Assembly (NCBI RefSeq): GCF_012911925.1
Contig: NZ_JAAXKY010000060.1
Coordinates: 1-39,992 of the forward strand
Source: Pseudonocardia xinjiangensis
GTDB lineage: Bacteria > Actinomycetota > Actinomycetes > Mycobacteriales > Pseudonocardiaceae
DNA: 39,992 nt
Direction: 5' to 3'
The notes under the pieces: generated by a model
Databases searched by the model: none
What the model saw: the letters and a program-made list of their open reading frames with translations, nothing else
What the model was told of the DNA's origin: nothing
Part shown: in pieces, positions 22,695 to 30,282 of the stretch
Numbering within the stretch: position 1 is the stretch's first letter
How the letters are laid out: every line of letters starts with the position of its first letter
Program-made: the position numbers and the translations under genes

Positions 22695-23588
22695 GTGCGG
22701 TACGACCTGGTCGATCTACGGCTCTTCCTGCACACCGTGGCGGAAGGGTCGATCACCGCCGGCGCCCGGCGGATGCACCTGAGCCTGCCCTCGGCCAGCA
22801 GCCGGATCCGTGCCCTGGAGCACCACGCCGGGGTGCCGCTGCTGGTACGCGGGCGGCGGGGAGTGCGGCCCACGCCCGCCGGAGCGGCACTCACCCGCCA
22901 CGCGCGCGAGGTCCTCACCCACGCCGCACGTCTCGAGGGTGCCGTCGCCGGCTACCTCCGGCCCGAGACCGCCCCGCTGATCGTGCTGGCCGGTAGCTCG
23001 GCCATGCACCGGCTCGTGCCGCAAGCGCTGGTGTCGTTCCTGTGCGAGCACCCCGACTCGGACGTCGTCGCGTCGGAACGCCGCAGCTCGCAGACCGTCC
23101 AGATGCTCGTCGACGGGGAGGCCGATCTCGGTGTCGTGCTCGACGACGAAGCATCCGGCTCCGGTCTCGACACCGAACCTCTCGGCGACGACTCCCTGGT
23201 CGTCATCGGCCAGGCCGGCGGCGTCCTGGCCGGACGGACGGCGATGACGTTCCGTGAGGTCGCCGAACATCCCCTGGTCGGGCTCCAGTCCGACGCCCCG
23301 CTGCAGCGTTCGATCGAGTCCAACCTCGGACCTCACGCACCGGTGGCCCGGTACCGCACCCTCGTCGGCACCCTCGGCGCGGTGATCTCCCTCGCCGCCG
23401 CCGGTGTCGGGCTCGCCGTCGTCCCACGCCGCGCTCTCGACCAGGACGGCGCGCTCGATGTCTGCGACCTGCACGAGAGCTGGTCGCATCGACGCCTGTC
23501 GCTGTGCCGGGGCTCCGCGGCGCGCACCTCGTCGCCCACCGCCGGAGCGCTCGCCGACCACATCCGGCGCGCGGCCCATCACCGTTGA
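22695..23588 (+). CDS. LysR family transcriptional regulator
   Basis: 297-residue LysR regulator. The N-terminal winged helix is DLVDLRLFLHTVAEGSITAG, ARRMHLSLPSASSRIRALE, then RGRRGVRPTPAGAALTRHAR. The substrate-binding domain starts near LIVLAGSSAMHRLVPQALVS. Start GTG 22695 (tgcGTG-type start reading MRYDLVDLR) is close to the TauE gene on the other strand (71 nt to its likely ATG), the classic arrangement for LysR control of a divergent target. The C-terminus (LADHIRRAAHHR) is complete. It ends 14 nt before the next gene on the same strand. Confidence 0.92.
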   Translation: MRYDLVDLRLFLHTVAEGSITAGARRMHLSLPSASSRIRALEHHAGVPLLVRGRRGVRPTPAGAALTRHAREVLTHAARLEGAVAGYLRPETAPLIVLAGSSAMHRLVPQALVSFLCEHPDSDVVASERRSSQTVQMLVDGEADLGVVLDDEASGSGLDTEPLGDDSLVVIGQAGGVLAGRTAMTFREVAEHPLVGLQSDAPLQRSIESNLGPHAPVARYRTLVGTLGAVISLAAAGVGLAVVPRRALDQDGALDVCDLHESWSHRRLSLCRGSAARTSSPTAGALADHIRRAAHHR

Positions 23589-23602
23589 CCAGGAGGTGCC
23601 CG

Positions 23603-24163
23603 TTGTCCGGTCCCGTTCCCGTCCACACACGGCGGCTACGGCTGGAAGCCGTCGACCCGACGAGAACCGACGACCTGTGGCAACTTCACCAGGACCCGGG
23701 CATCGCGGCCTGGTACGGCGGAACGTGGACCCGTGACCATGCCGCGGCGCGGGCGGCGACGATGGCGGAGTCGTGGAGTGCCGACGGCATCGGCAAGTGG
23801 ATCGCCTACGACAAGGTCACCGGTGAGCTCGTCGGGCGCGGTGGTGCGTCGCGCACCACGATCGCCGGCACGGAGTACGTCGAGATCGGCTGGGCGGTCC
23901 GGGAGGCCTTCTGGGGCCGGGGGTACGCCACCGAGATCGGTCGGGCCACGCTGAGCTTCGTCGACGAGGTGCTCGGCGTCGACGAGGTGGCGGCCTACAC
24001 CGAGATCCACAACCGGCGGTCGCGCGCCGTGATGGAACGGCTGGGGATGTCCTTCGTCGGCGAGGTCCGGGCCACCGGTCTCGTCGAGGGGAAGGACGGC
24101 GTGCACGAGGATGCCCCCTTCGCGCTCTACAGCATCCGCGGCAGGTCGGCCGCGCCGTCCTAG
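23603..24163 (+). CDS. GNAT family N-acetyltransferase (RimJ/RimL-like)
   Basis: 186-residue acetyltransferase of the GNAT_3 group (RimJ/RimL-like). The N-terminal VHTRRLRLEAVDPTRTDDLW strand is typical. The acetyl-CoA loop is AVREAFWGRGYATEIGRATLSF, followed by VAAYTEIHNRRSRAVMERLGMSF with the conserved N-x-R-S and ERLGM. The start is taken as TTG 23603 because AGGAGG (23591-23596) lies 6 nt upstream and no ATG or GTG fits that site in frame; the open frame upstream overlaps the LysR gene. The last 4 nt overlap the convergent MFS gene. Substrate unknown. Confidence 0.88.
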   Translation: MSGPVPVHTRRLRLEAVDPTRTDDLWQLHQDPGIAAWYGGTWTRDHAAARAATMAESWSADGIGKWIAYDKVTGELVGRGGASRTTIAGTEYVEIGWAVREAFWGRGYATEIGRATLSFVDEVLGVDEVAAYTEIHNRRSRAVMERLGMSFVGEVRATGLVEGKDGVHEDAPFALYSIRGRSAAPS

Positions 24164-25497
24164 CCGTCGACGCGGTGCGTGGCGGGTTCGTCGCCGGCGT
24201 GCTCGTCGAGGTCTCGGGGCAGGTCGCGCATGCGCGCGAGCGGGCTGAGCAGCACCGGCAGCGCTCCGAGCATTTGCCCGGCCACCCCGACCCACAGTGC
24301 GGTGACCACGCCGTACCGGCTGCCGAGGACCCCGCCGAGGAACGCGCCGATCGGCATCGTCCCCCACACGACGAAGCGGACCGAGGCGTTCATGCGCCCG
24401 AGCAGCGGTCGGGGGCACAGGCGTTGCCGGAAGGAGACCTGCGCGACGTTGTAGACGACGATCCCGAGGCCGACCACGGCGGTCGACGCCGCGAGCATCG
24501 CGATCGCGACCGGCGGAGAGTGCCCGTGGGCGAGCGGGACGAGCGCCAGCGCCGGCAGGCCGGGCAGCAGGGCGAGGGCGATGGAACGGCCCTCCCCGAC
24601 CAGCGCGATCAGGGGCTCGGCGAGGAGGGCCCCGGCGAGGCCCCCGACCGCGCCGACGCTGAGCGCGAGCCCGAGCCCCGCTTCCCCCACGCCCAGGTCC
24701 CGGATCGCGTACAGCACGAGCAGCGCGTTACTGATGCCGCCGAAGAGGTTCGACACCGCGGTGGTAGCGACGATGCGCCGCAGCAGGGGCTGGCGGAAGA
24801 CGAACGCGAGCCCCTCCCCGATCTCCACGTACAGCGCGCGGCGTCCGGTTGCGGGTGGCCGCTCCTCGCGGTGCCGGATCCGCAGCACGAAGAGGGCCGA
24901 GCCGAGGAACGACAGCGCGTCCAGCAGGATCACCAGGGGAGCGCCCAGCGCGCGCACGAGCACGCCGCCGATCCCCGGCCCCGCGACCTGCGCGACGGAC
25001 TGCGAGACCTGCAGCTTCGCGTTGCCCTCGCTGATGCGTGACGACGGGACGAGCGAGGGCAGGTAGCTCTGGTACGCGACGTCGAAGAACACGGTCGCGA
25101 CCCCGACGACCGTGGCCACCACGAGCAGCAGCGGGAACGTGAGCACCCCGAGAAGCCACGCGAGCGGCAGCGTGAGCAACGCGATGCCGCGCACGACGTC
25201 GCCCGCGATCAGGACGTCGCGCTTGCGCATGCGGTCGATCCACGCGCCCGCGGGTAGGCCGATGACCAGGAAGGCGAGGGTCTCGAACGTCGCGAGCAGG
25301 CCCATCTCGAACTCGTCGGCGCCCAGGACGGACACCGCCAGCAGCGGCAACGCGATCAGGCCGATCTGCGTGCCGAACTGGCTGATGGTGTCGCCGACCC
25401 ACAGCTGCCGGAAGTCCCGGCCGGCCGGGTGGCCCGCGAGGCTCGTGCGGTACCAGCGGGCGACCCGGGACGCGGCGGCGGGTTCGGTGGAGCTCAC
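24160..25497 (-). CDS. MFS transporter (MFS_3/enterobactin-exporter-like drug efflux)
   Basis: 445-residue major facilitator with about twelve hydrophobic helices. The N-terminal RDFRQLWVGDTISQFGTQIG and GAWIDRMRKRDVLIAGDVVRG (loop 2-3 motif) are typical of the actinobacterial MFS_3 efflux group; a second half follows after the central loop RHREERPPATGRR. Start GTG 25497 (VSSTEPAAA) has AGGA 8 nt upstream; ATG 25533 lies within the putative operator. It is divergent from a winged-helix regulator with a GATTGA-N6-TCAATC dyad between them, so likely regulator-controlled export of a toxic compound. The cargo is unknown. Confidence 0.9.
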   Translation of the reverse strand: MSSTEPAAASRVARWYRTSLAGHPAGRDFRQLWVGDTISQFGTQIGLIALPLLAVSVLGADEFEMGLLATFETLAFLVIGLPAGAWIDRMRKRDVLIAGDVVRGIALLTLPLAWLLGVLTFPLLLVVATVVGVATVFFDVAYQSYLPSLVPSSRISEGNAKLQVSQSVAQVAGPGIGGVLVRALGAPLVILLDALSFLGSALFVLRIRHREERPPATGRRALYVEIGEGLAFVFRQPLLRRIVATTAVSNLFGGISNALLVLYAIRDLGVGEAGLGLALSVGAVGGLAGALLAEPLIALVGEGRSIALALLPGLPALALVPLAHGHSPPVAIAMLAASTAVVGLGIVVYNVAQVSFRQRLCPRPLLGRMNASVRFVVWGTMPIGAFLGGVLGSRYGVVTALWVGVAGQMLGALPVLLSPLARMRDLPRDLDEHAGDEPATHRVDG

Positions 25498-25517
25498 GCC
25501 GGTGATCCTGGGTAACC

Positions 25518-25535
25518 GATTGAGAAAAGTCAATC
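25518..25535. promoter_or_regulatory. Operator of the MFS / winged-helix regulator pair
   Basis: GATTGAGAAAAGTCAATC has perfect 6-nt arms (GATTGA and TCAATC) around a 6-nt spacer. It lies 20 nt upstream of the MFS start and 29 nt upstream of the regulator start. The ATTGA...TCAAT shape is common for ArsR-superfamily repressors, so the adjacent regulator is the likely binder. Confidence 0.65.
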
Positions 25536-25564
25536 AGTGAGAAACGGCAGCTACCGTTGTCGTC

Positions 25565-26074
25565 GTGGACCCCTCCGACTCCCGTCGGCGCCCCGCGACG
25601 GACGCCGAGGCGAAGGCTCTCGCGTCGTCACTGCGGTTGCGGATCCTGCGGATGTGCCTGGACGAGCCGATGACCAACGCCCAGCTGGCCGAGCGGCTGG
25701 GCCGCCCCCCGGCGAGCGTCCTGCACCACGTGCGGACGCTCCGGGCCACCGGGTTCCTCGAGGCCCTGCCCGTGCAGGAGGGCCCCCGCGGGTCGCGTCC
25801 CGTGCCGTACCGCGCCACCCGCAAGTCCTGGATGCTCGAGGAGCACCGGTCGTCGCGCCCGATGATCGAGGCGTTCCTGGAGACCACGTCCGACGTCGGC
25901 GAGGACGAACTCTCCGTCTCCCGCCTCGGCCTGCGGCTCGACGACGCCGGCCACGCCGAGCTCGTCCGGCGGCTCGACGACGTGCTGCAGGAGTTCGCGG
26001 CCCGGACGCCCGACCCGGGAGGACGGCCCTGGTCGGTGTTCGTCGCGGTCCACCCGGATCCCGACCGCGACTGA
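25565..26074 (+). CDS. ArsR-like winged helix-turn-helix regulator
   Basis: 169-residue regulator. The winged helix lies in the first half: ASSLRLRILRMCLDEPMTNA, QLAERLGRPPASVLHHVRTL, RATGFLEAL, with wing residues SRPVPYRATRKSW. The HTH_20/ArsR superfamily fits best. The C-terminal half (MIEAFLETTSDV ... LVRRLDDVLQEFAARTPDPG) is helical and probably mediates dimerisation or ligand sensing. No Cys metal site is seen, so a metal sensor is unlikely. Start GTG 25565. It is divergent from the MFS exporter across an 18-nt dyad, so it probably represses the exporter and itself. Confidence 0.88.
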   Translation: MDPSDSRRRPATDAEAKALASSLRLRILRMCLDEPMTNAQLAERLGRPPASVLHHVRTLRATGFLEALPVQEGPRGSRPVPYRATRKSWMLEEHRSSRPMIEAFLETTSDVGEDELSVSRLGLRLDDAGHAELVRRLDDVLQEFAARTPDPGGRPWSVFVAVHPDPDRD

Positions 26075-26143
26075 CGTAACCGCGTTGATCGAGCGCGGGT
26101 GCCGGAGCTACGTTCGCCTGCTGCCCACCGAAAGGTTGTCCCG

Positions 26144-26704
26144 ATGGCCGGCGAACCCCTCACCGACGACGTCCTCAGCGCCATTCTCATGCGCCCGCTG
26201 CGCCCCACCCGCGTCGTACTCGCGGAGTACGACCCACAATGGCCCGTCCGGTTCGCCGCGCGGGCCGCGGACCTCCGCCGGATCCTCGGCGATCGGGCCC
26301 GGCTGATCGAGCACATCGGCTCCACCTCCGTGCCCGGCCTCGCCGCCAAACCGATCGTCGACATCGTCGTGGGGATCGACGACCCGGACGACGAGCCGGC
26401 CTACCTTCCCGACCTGGAGGCGGCGGGCTACGAGGTGGGCGCCCGCGAGCCCGGGCATCGCTGCCTGCGGATCGGCGAGCCCGACGAGCCGGTCAACCTG
26501 CACTGCTATCCGCCCGACGACGTCGAGACCCGCAGGTACCTGGCCTTCCGCGACCGGCTGCGCGCCAGCGACGCGGACCGCGACCTCTACGAGAGGACCA
26601 AGCGGGAGCTGGCCGAACGGGAGTGGCGCGACATCAACTACTACGCCGAGGCGAAGTGGCCCGTCATCCGCGAGATCCTCGGCCGGGCCGGGTGGGTGGA
26701 GTAG
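26144..26704 (+). CDS. GrpB family protein (UPF0157)
   Basis: 186-residue GrpB/UPF0157 protein with a nucleotidyltransferase-like fold. The diagnostic block is IEHIGSTSVPGLAAKPIVDI, with Gly-Ser and the acidic residue of the superfamily motif, then EPVNLHCYPPDDVETRRYL and REWRDINYYAEAKWPVI near the C-terminus. In some bacteria the domain is fused to dephospho-CoA kinase; here it is alone. The biochemical activity of the family is not settled. Start ATG 26144 follows AAAGG at a suitable distance. The next 120 nt hold an inverted repeat. Confidence 0.9.
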   Translation: MAGEPLTDDVLSAILMRPLRPTRVVLAEYDPQWPVRFAARAADLRRILGDRARLIEHIGSTSVPGLAAKPIVDIVVGIDDPDDEPAYLPDLEAAGYEVGAREPGHRCLRIGEPDEPVNLHCYPPDDVETRRYLAFRDRLRASDADRDLYERTKRELAEREWRDINYYAEAKWPVIREILGRAGWVE

Positions 26705-26712
26705 GCGCCGCT

Positions 26713-26769
26713 CGAGATCGACGCGGTGGGGGTTTTCCGGTTCCGAGCACCCCGCTGAGGTCGATCTCG
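26713..26769. repeat. Inverted repeat R1 upstream of the DUF559 gene
   Basis: CGAGATCGAC (26713-26722) pairs perfectly with GTCGATCTCG (26760-26769), with a 37-nt middle that itself is partly complementary (GCGGTGGGG and CACCCCGC). The same outer motifs, GAGATCGACG and GGTCGAYCTC at 54-55 nt spacing, recur in R2 after the DUF559 gene. It may serve as the GrpB terminator. Confidence 0.65.
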
Positions 26770-26824
26770 CGGGCAGTTCTGCGGAACGCGCCCGCCGCGG
26801 CCCGGCCCTGTCCATCCTCGGGGC

Positions 26825-27709
26825 ATGTCTGGTGTTCCCGGGTGGCCCGTGGCGTTCCGCGGGTCGGCTGCCGTCGCCGCCGGCCTCGTCACCCGGGACC
26901 GGCTGCGCGGCCCCCGGTTCCTCCGGCTGTTCCCCGACACCTACGTCGCGGCGCCCGAGACGCCGCCGCCCGACCTGACTCTGCGCTCGCACGCCGCGTA
27001 CCGCTACGTCGAGGGCCGCGGGGTGCTGTCGGGCTACTCCGCGGCCGAGGTGCTCGGGGCCTCGTGCGGGCCGCGCAACGCCCCGCCCGAGGTGACGGTG
27101 CCGCACCGGGGGCAGCGCACCCCGCCCGGGCTGCTCGTGCGCCGCGAGCGGCTGGCCCCGGGAGAGATCCGGGCCGTCGACGGGCTGGAGGTCACGAGCC
27201 CGGTGCGCACGGCCTACGACCTCGCGCGCCGCGGAGATCTCGTCGAGCGCGTCGTCGCCGTCGACGCTCTGGCCAACCGGCACGGGTTCGCGCCGGACCT
27301 GCTGCTGCATTTCGGCGGCCACTACCCGGGCGCTCGGGGGAACGAGGGCATCGCCCAGGTGCTCGCACACGCCGACCGGAGGGCCGGCTCACCGATGGAG
27401 TCACGGCTGCGGATGCTCATCGTGCAGGGCGGCCTGCCCCGCCCCGAAGCGCAGTGGGTGGTGCAGGAGGAGCGGTCGCGCACCGCGGTATGGCTCGACC
27501 TGGCCTACCCGGAGCACCTGATCGGCATCGAGTACGAGGGCGAGGGGCACGCCGATGTGGGCGCAGTGCTGCGCGACGTCGGCCGCTACACCACTCTCGT
27601 CGACAAGGGCTGGCGGATCTACCGGTACACGAAGTTCGACATCCTGCACCGCCCCGACCGCATCCTCGCGCAGCTCGCCCGGGCCCTGGAGCGCGCGAGA
27701 TCGACGTGA
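26825..27709 (+). CDS. DUF559 / AbiEi-like domain protein with predicted Vsr-like nuclease fold
   Basis: 294-residue protein. The N-terminal part (AFRGSAAVAAGLVTRDRLRG, RLFPDTYVAAPETPPPDLTL) resembles the AbiEi-type antitoxin N-terminal domain often paired with this architecture. The C-terminal third fits DUF559, a Vsr/PD-(D/E)XK-like fold: Glu in SPMESRLRMLIVQGG, Asp in VWLDLAYPEHLIGIEYEG, then a Glu pair and H (YEGEGHADV), and GWRIYRYTKFDIL. It may be a nuclease, but activity and target are unknown. Start ATG 26825. It is bracketed by related inverted repeats R1 and R2, and R2 covers its stop codon. Such genes vary in genome position among actinobacteria, suggesting lateral movement. Confidence 0.78.
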   Translation: MSGVPGWPVAFRGSAAVAAGLVTRDRLRGPRFLRLFPDTYVAAPETPPPDLTLRSHAAYRYVEGRGVLSGYSAAEVLGASCGPRNAPPEVTVPHRGQRTPPGLLVRRERLAPGEIRAVDGLEVTSPVRTAYDLARRGDLVERVVAVDALANRHGFAPDLLLHFGGHYPGARGNEGIAQVLAHADRRAGSPMESRLRMLIVQGGLPRPEAQWVVQEERSRTAVWLDLAYPEHLIGIEYEGEGHADVGAVLRDVGRYTTLVDKGWRIYRYTKFDILHRPDRILAQLARALERARST

Positions 27710-27750
27710 GCGGGCCTGCGTCCGCGACCAACCCCCACCAGGTCGACCTC
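27697..27750. repeat. Inverted repeat R2 overlapping the 3' end of the DUF559 gene
   Basis: GAGATCGACG (27697-27706) and GGTCGACCTC (27741-27750) repeat the outer motifs of R1 with the same spacing (54 versus 55 nt). The stem has one mismatch. The gene stop TGA (27707-27709) directly follows the left arm. Together with R1 it encloses the gene in an approximately 1.0-kb unit. Confidence 0.6.
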
Positions 27751-27786
27751 ACCCGCGTGGGGCGATCATGTCGCTACTCTCGAGCC

Positions 27787-28530
27787 GTGTTCACGGCGGA
27801 GCGGCGCGATCAGGTCCGGGCGCGGCTTCTCGACCGCGCCCGGAGCGACGTTCGGATCAGCGGCGCCGCGATCACCGGCTCGGCGACCGGCAACGCGCAG
27901 GACCGCTGGTCCGACGTCGATCTCTTCTTCGGCGTCGATGGCGGGGTCGAGGAGGTGCTCCGCGACTGGAGCCACTTCGTCTACGGAGAGCTCGGCGCCG
28001 TCCACCACTTCGATCTGCGACCGGAGCCGGCGGTGTACCGCGCCTTCCTCCTCGGTGACCTGCTGGAGATCGATCTCGGGTTCACCCCCGCCACCGGTTT
28101 CGGACCCGTGGGCAGCGGTGGGTTCCAGGTGGTCTTCGGTGAGCCGGCCGATCGGGCGAGCACCGTTCCCGCGGACCCGGCCCACGTGATCGGACTCGCA
28201 TGGCACCACGTCCTGCACGCCCGAAGCTCGGTGGAGCGCGGAGCCCTGTGGCAGGCGGAGTACTGGATCAGTGCCGTGCGCGACCACACCCTCGCGCTGG
28301 CCTGTCTCCGGCTCGGCTTTCCCGCGACGTACGCCAAGGGGGCCGACCGGCTGCCCGCGGAGATCACCACGGCCGCCCGGGATGCGCTGGTCCGCGAGCT
28401 GGAGCCGGGCGAGCTCCGCCGCGCTCTCCGAGGGGCGACGGCGGCCCTGATCAGCGAGCTGCATGCGACTGATCCGGTCGTGGCGGCGAGGCTGCAGGCG
28501 CCACTTCAGGAACTCGCCGCCATGGCGTAG
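27787..28530 (+). CDS. Nucleotidyltransferase-fold protein (aminoglycoside-adenylyltransferase-like)
   Basis: 247-residue protein with the Pol-beta-type nucleotidyltransferase signature: ITGSATGNAQDRWSDVDLFF gives GS-x10-D-x-D, followed by a third acidic strand (HFDLRPEP or LEIDLGFTP). The C-terminal part is helical (AWHHVLHARSSVERGALWQA, EYWISAVRDHTLALACLR), like the substrate domain of ANT-type enzymes. The substrate may be a drug or another small molecule; resistance is not implied. Start GTG 27787 (VFTAERRDQ) lacks a clear Shine-Dalgarno; GTG 27757 is an in-frame alternative. It starts 77 nt after the DUF559 gene. Confidence 0.82.
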   Translation: MFTAERRDQVRARLLDRARSDVRISGAAITGSATGNAQDRWSDVDLFFGVDGGVEEVLRDWSHFVYGELGAVHHFDLRPEPAVYRAFLLGDLLEIDLGFTPATGFGPVGSGGFQVVFGEPADRASTVPADPAHVIGLAWHHVLHARSSVERGALWQAEYWISAVRDHTLALACLRLGFPATYAKGADRLPAEITTAARDALVRELEPGELRRALRGATAALISELHATDPVVAARLQAPLQELAAMA

Positions 28531-28567
28531 GGCTCGCCGGCCCCGGTCCGCGGGGTAAATGTCCGTA

Positions 28568-28590
28568 AACAAGGGCGTCATGTCCTTGTT
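28568..28590. promoter_or_regulatory. Dyad upstream of the hydrolase gene
   Basis: AACAAGG (28568-28574) and CCTTGTT (28584-28590) form 7-nt perfect arms around a 9-nt spacer. It lies 55 nt upstream of the likely TTG start of the hydrolase. Probable regulator site; the binding protein is not identified. Confidence 0.4.
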
Positions 28591-28645
28591 CGTCACCGTC
28601 TCGACCTCGATGCTCCTTTCAGGACTCCGTCTGGGAAGGACGAAC

Positions 28646-29485
28646 TTGAGCAGCGACTCGAGCACCGACACGATCGTGCTGATCCACGGCTTCTGGGTGA
28701 CGCCCCGGAGCTGGGAGCACTGGGTCACGCGCTACGAGCAGCAGGGCTACCGCGTGATCACCCCCGCCTACCCCGGGTACGAGGTGGAGGTGGAGGCCCT
28801 CAACGCGGACCCGTCGCCGATCGAGGCCGCCACCATCCCCGGGATCGTCGAGCACCTCGAGTCCGTGGTCCGCGAACTCGACACCCCGCCCATCCTGATG
28901 GGGCACTCCGCAGGTGGCGCGTTCGTGCAGATCCTGCTCGACCACGGTTTCGGGGCCGCGGGCGTGGCGCTGAACTCGGCTCCCACCGAGGGCGTGCCGG
29001 TGGTGCCGCTCAGCCAGATCAAGGCGACGTTCCCGGTGCTGGGCAACCCGGCCAACCGGCACAAGGCCGTGGGCTACACCCACGAGCAGTGGCACTACGC
29101 GTTCACGAACACCTTCACGGAGGAGGAGTCGCGGGCGCTCTACGATCGCTACCACATCCCCGCCTCCGGCTCGATCCTATTCGAGTCGGCGCTGGCCAAC
29201 CTGGTGCCCGGCCACCAGGGCACCTACGTCGACTACCACAACGACCAGCGCGCGCCGCTGCTGTTCGTCGCGGGCACCGAGGACCACCTGATGCCGGCGA
29301 AGATCCAGTGGTCCAACGCGAAGCACTACAAATCCGCAACGGTCACCGAGGTCGCCGAGTTCAGCGGCAAGTGCCATTTGCTGCCCGCCCAGCAGGGCTG
29401 GGAGGAGATCGCCGACTACGCGCTGGCCTGGGCCGCCCGGCACGCGTCCGCGAAGCTCACGCAAGGAGCGGCGACCACAGCGTGA
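28646..29485 (+). CDS. Alpha/beta hydrolase
   Basis: About 279 residues. The fold begins at once with TDTIVLIHGFWVTPRSWEHW (oxyanion-hole HGFW). The nucleophile elbow is GHSAGG (in ILMGHSAGGAFVQIL, Ser). The acid is in LLFVAGTEDHLMPA and the catalytic His in SGKCHLLPAQQGWEEIADY. Start TTG 28646 has GGAAGGA 6 nt upstream. ATG 28559 and ATG 28580 are in frame but would add a tail of about 29 or 22 residues lying over a dyad and the probable promoter. Typical of small-molecule esterases and haloperoxidase-like hydrolases; substrate unknown. The stop overlaps the MBL gene start by 4 nt (GTGA), implying an operon. Confidence 0.85.
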   Translation: MSSDSSTDTIVLIHGFWVTPRSWEHWVTRYEQQGYRVITPAYPGYEVEVEALNADPSPIEAATIPGIVEHLESVVRELDTPPILMGHSAGGAFVQILLDHGFGAAGVALNSAPTEGVPVVPLSQIKATFPVLGNPANRHKAVGYTHEQWHYAFTNTFTEEESRALYDRYHIPASGSILFESALANLVPGHQGTYVDYHNDQRAPLLFVAGTEDHLMPAKIQWSNAKHYKSATVTEVAEFSGKCHLLPAQQGWEEIADYALAWAARHASAKLTQGAATTA

Positions 29486-30273
29486 CGGCAGTTCGGATCA
29501 CCCACATCGGCGGTCCGACGGCGCTGATCGAGGTCGGTGGCTGGCGGCTGCTCACCGATCCGACGTTCGACGCCCCCGGCCGGAGGTACGCCTTCGGCTG
29601 GGGGACGTCCTCGCGCAAGCTCGTCGGACCTGCCGTCGCCGTCGCGGACCTCGGGCCGATCGATGCCGTGCTGCTCACCCACGACCACCACAGCGACAAC
29701 CTCGACGACGCCGGGCGCGCGTTGCTGCCGTCGGCCGGCACGGTCCTCACCACCGTCCCCGGCGCGGGCCGGCTGGGCGGGAGTGCCCGTGGCCTGCGGG
29801 CCTGGGACACCACGCATCTCGAGGCGCCGGGCCGCCCGACGATCGAGGTCACCGCCACCCCGTGCCGGCACGGGCCGCCCGGCAGCCACGCGATCGTCGG
29901 CGAGGTGATCGGTTTCGCCCTGCGCTGGGACGGCCAGGAGCACGGGGTGCTGTGGATCTCCGGCGACACCGTGCTCTACGACGGGGTTCGGGAGGTCGCC
30001 GACCGCCTGGAGGTGGGCACCGCGCTCCTGCACCTCGGCGGGGTCCAGTTCCCCGTGACGGGGCCGGTGCGCTACTCCATGACGGCCGCGCAGGCCGTCG
30101 AGACCGTCGGGCTCGTCCGCCCGCGCACCGTCGTCCCCGTGCACTACGAGGGCTGGAAGCACTTCAGGCAGGGCCGGGACGCGGTCGAGCGGGAGTTCGC
30201 GGGGGCGCCGGAGGACCTCCGGGGCCGGGTGCGCTGGCTGCCCATCGGGGCGGGTGTCGAGATCCCGGCGTGA
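29482..30273 (+). CDS. MBL-fold metallo-hydrolase (UlaG/L-ascorbate-lactonase-like)
   Basis: 263-residue metallo-beta-lactamase-fold protein. The metal motif is LLTHDHHSDNLDDAG (HxHxxD-like THDHHSDN), with further ligands in TPCRHGPPGS, WISGDTVLYDG (Asp) and VVPVHYEGWKHF (His). The N-terminal ITHIGGPTALIEVGGWRLLT, DPTFD is characteristic of the UlaG/NAPE-PLD-like branch. Start GTG 29482 overlaps the hydrolase stop, so it is translationally coupled to it. Probably a lactonase or phosphodiesterase, substrate unknown. Its 3' end faces the broken AraC-type regulator across 9 nt. Confidence 0.88.
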   Translation: MTAVRITHIGGPTALIEVGGWRLLTDPTFDAPGRRYAFGWGTSSRKLVGPAVAVADLGPIDAVLLTHDHHSDNLDDAGRALLPSAGTVLTTVPGAGRLGGSARGLRAWDTTHLEAPGRPTIEVTATPCRHGPPGSHAIVGEVIGFALRWDGQEHGVLWISGDTVLYDGVREVADRLEVGTALLHLGGVQFPVTGPVRYSMTAAQAVETVGLVRPRTVVPVHYEGWKHFRQGRDAVEREFAGAPEDLRGRVRWLPIGAGVEIPA

Positions 30274-30282
30274 GGCGGGAGA

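Noticed and set aside
26825..28530. Type IV toxin-antitoxin (AbiE) made of the AbiEi-like gene and the downstream nucleotidyltransferase
   Set aside because: The first protein continues into a DUF559 nuclease-like domain rather than the AbiEi C-terminal domain, the second looks like an aminoglycoside-adenylyltransferase type rather than AbiEii, and the genes are separated by 77 nt with a hairpin between them.
26239..28530. A single 763-residue protein spanning GrpB, DUF559 and the nucleotidyltransferase
   Set aside because: Only the last 247 residues are real (nucleotidyltransferase from GTG 27787); the rest is out-of-frame translation of GrpB and DUF559.
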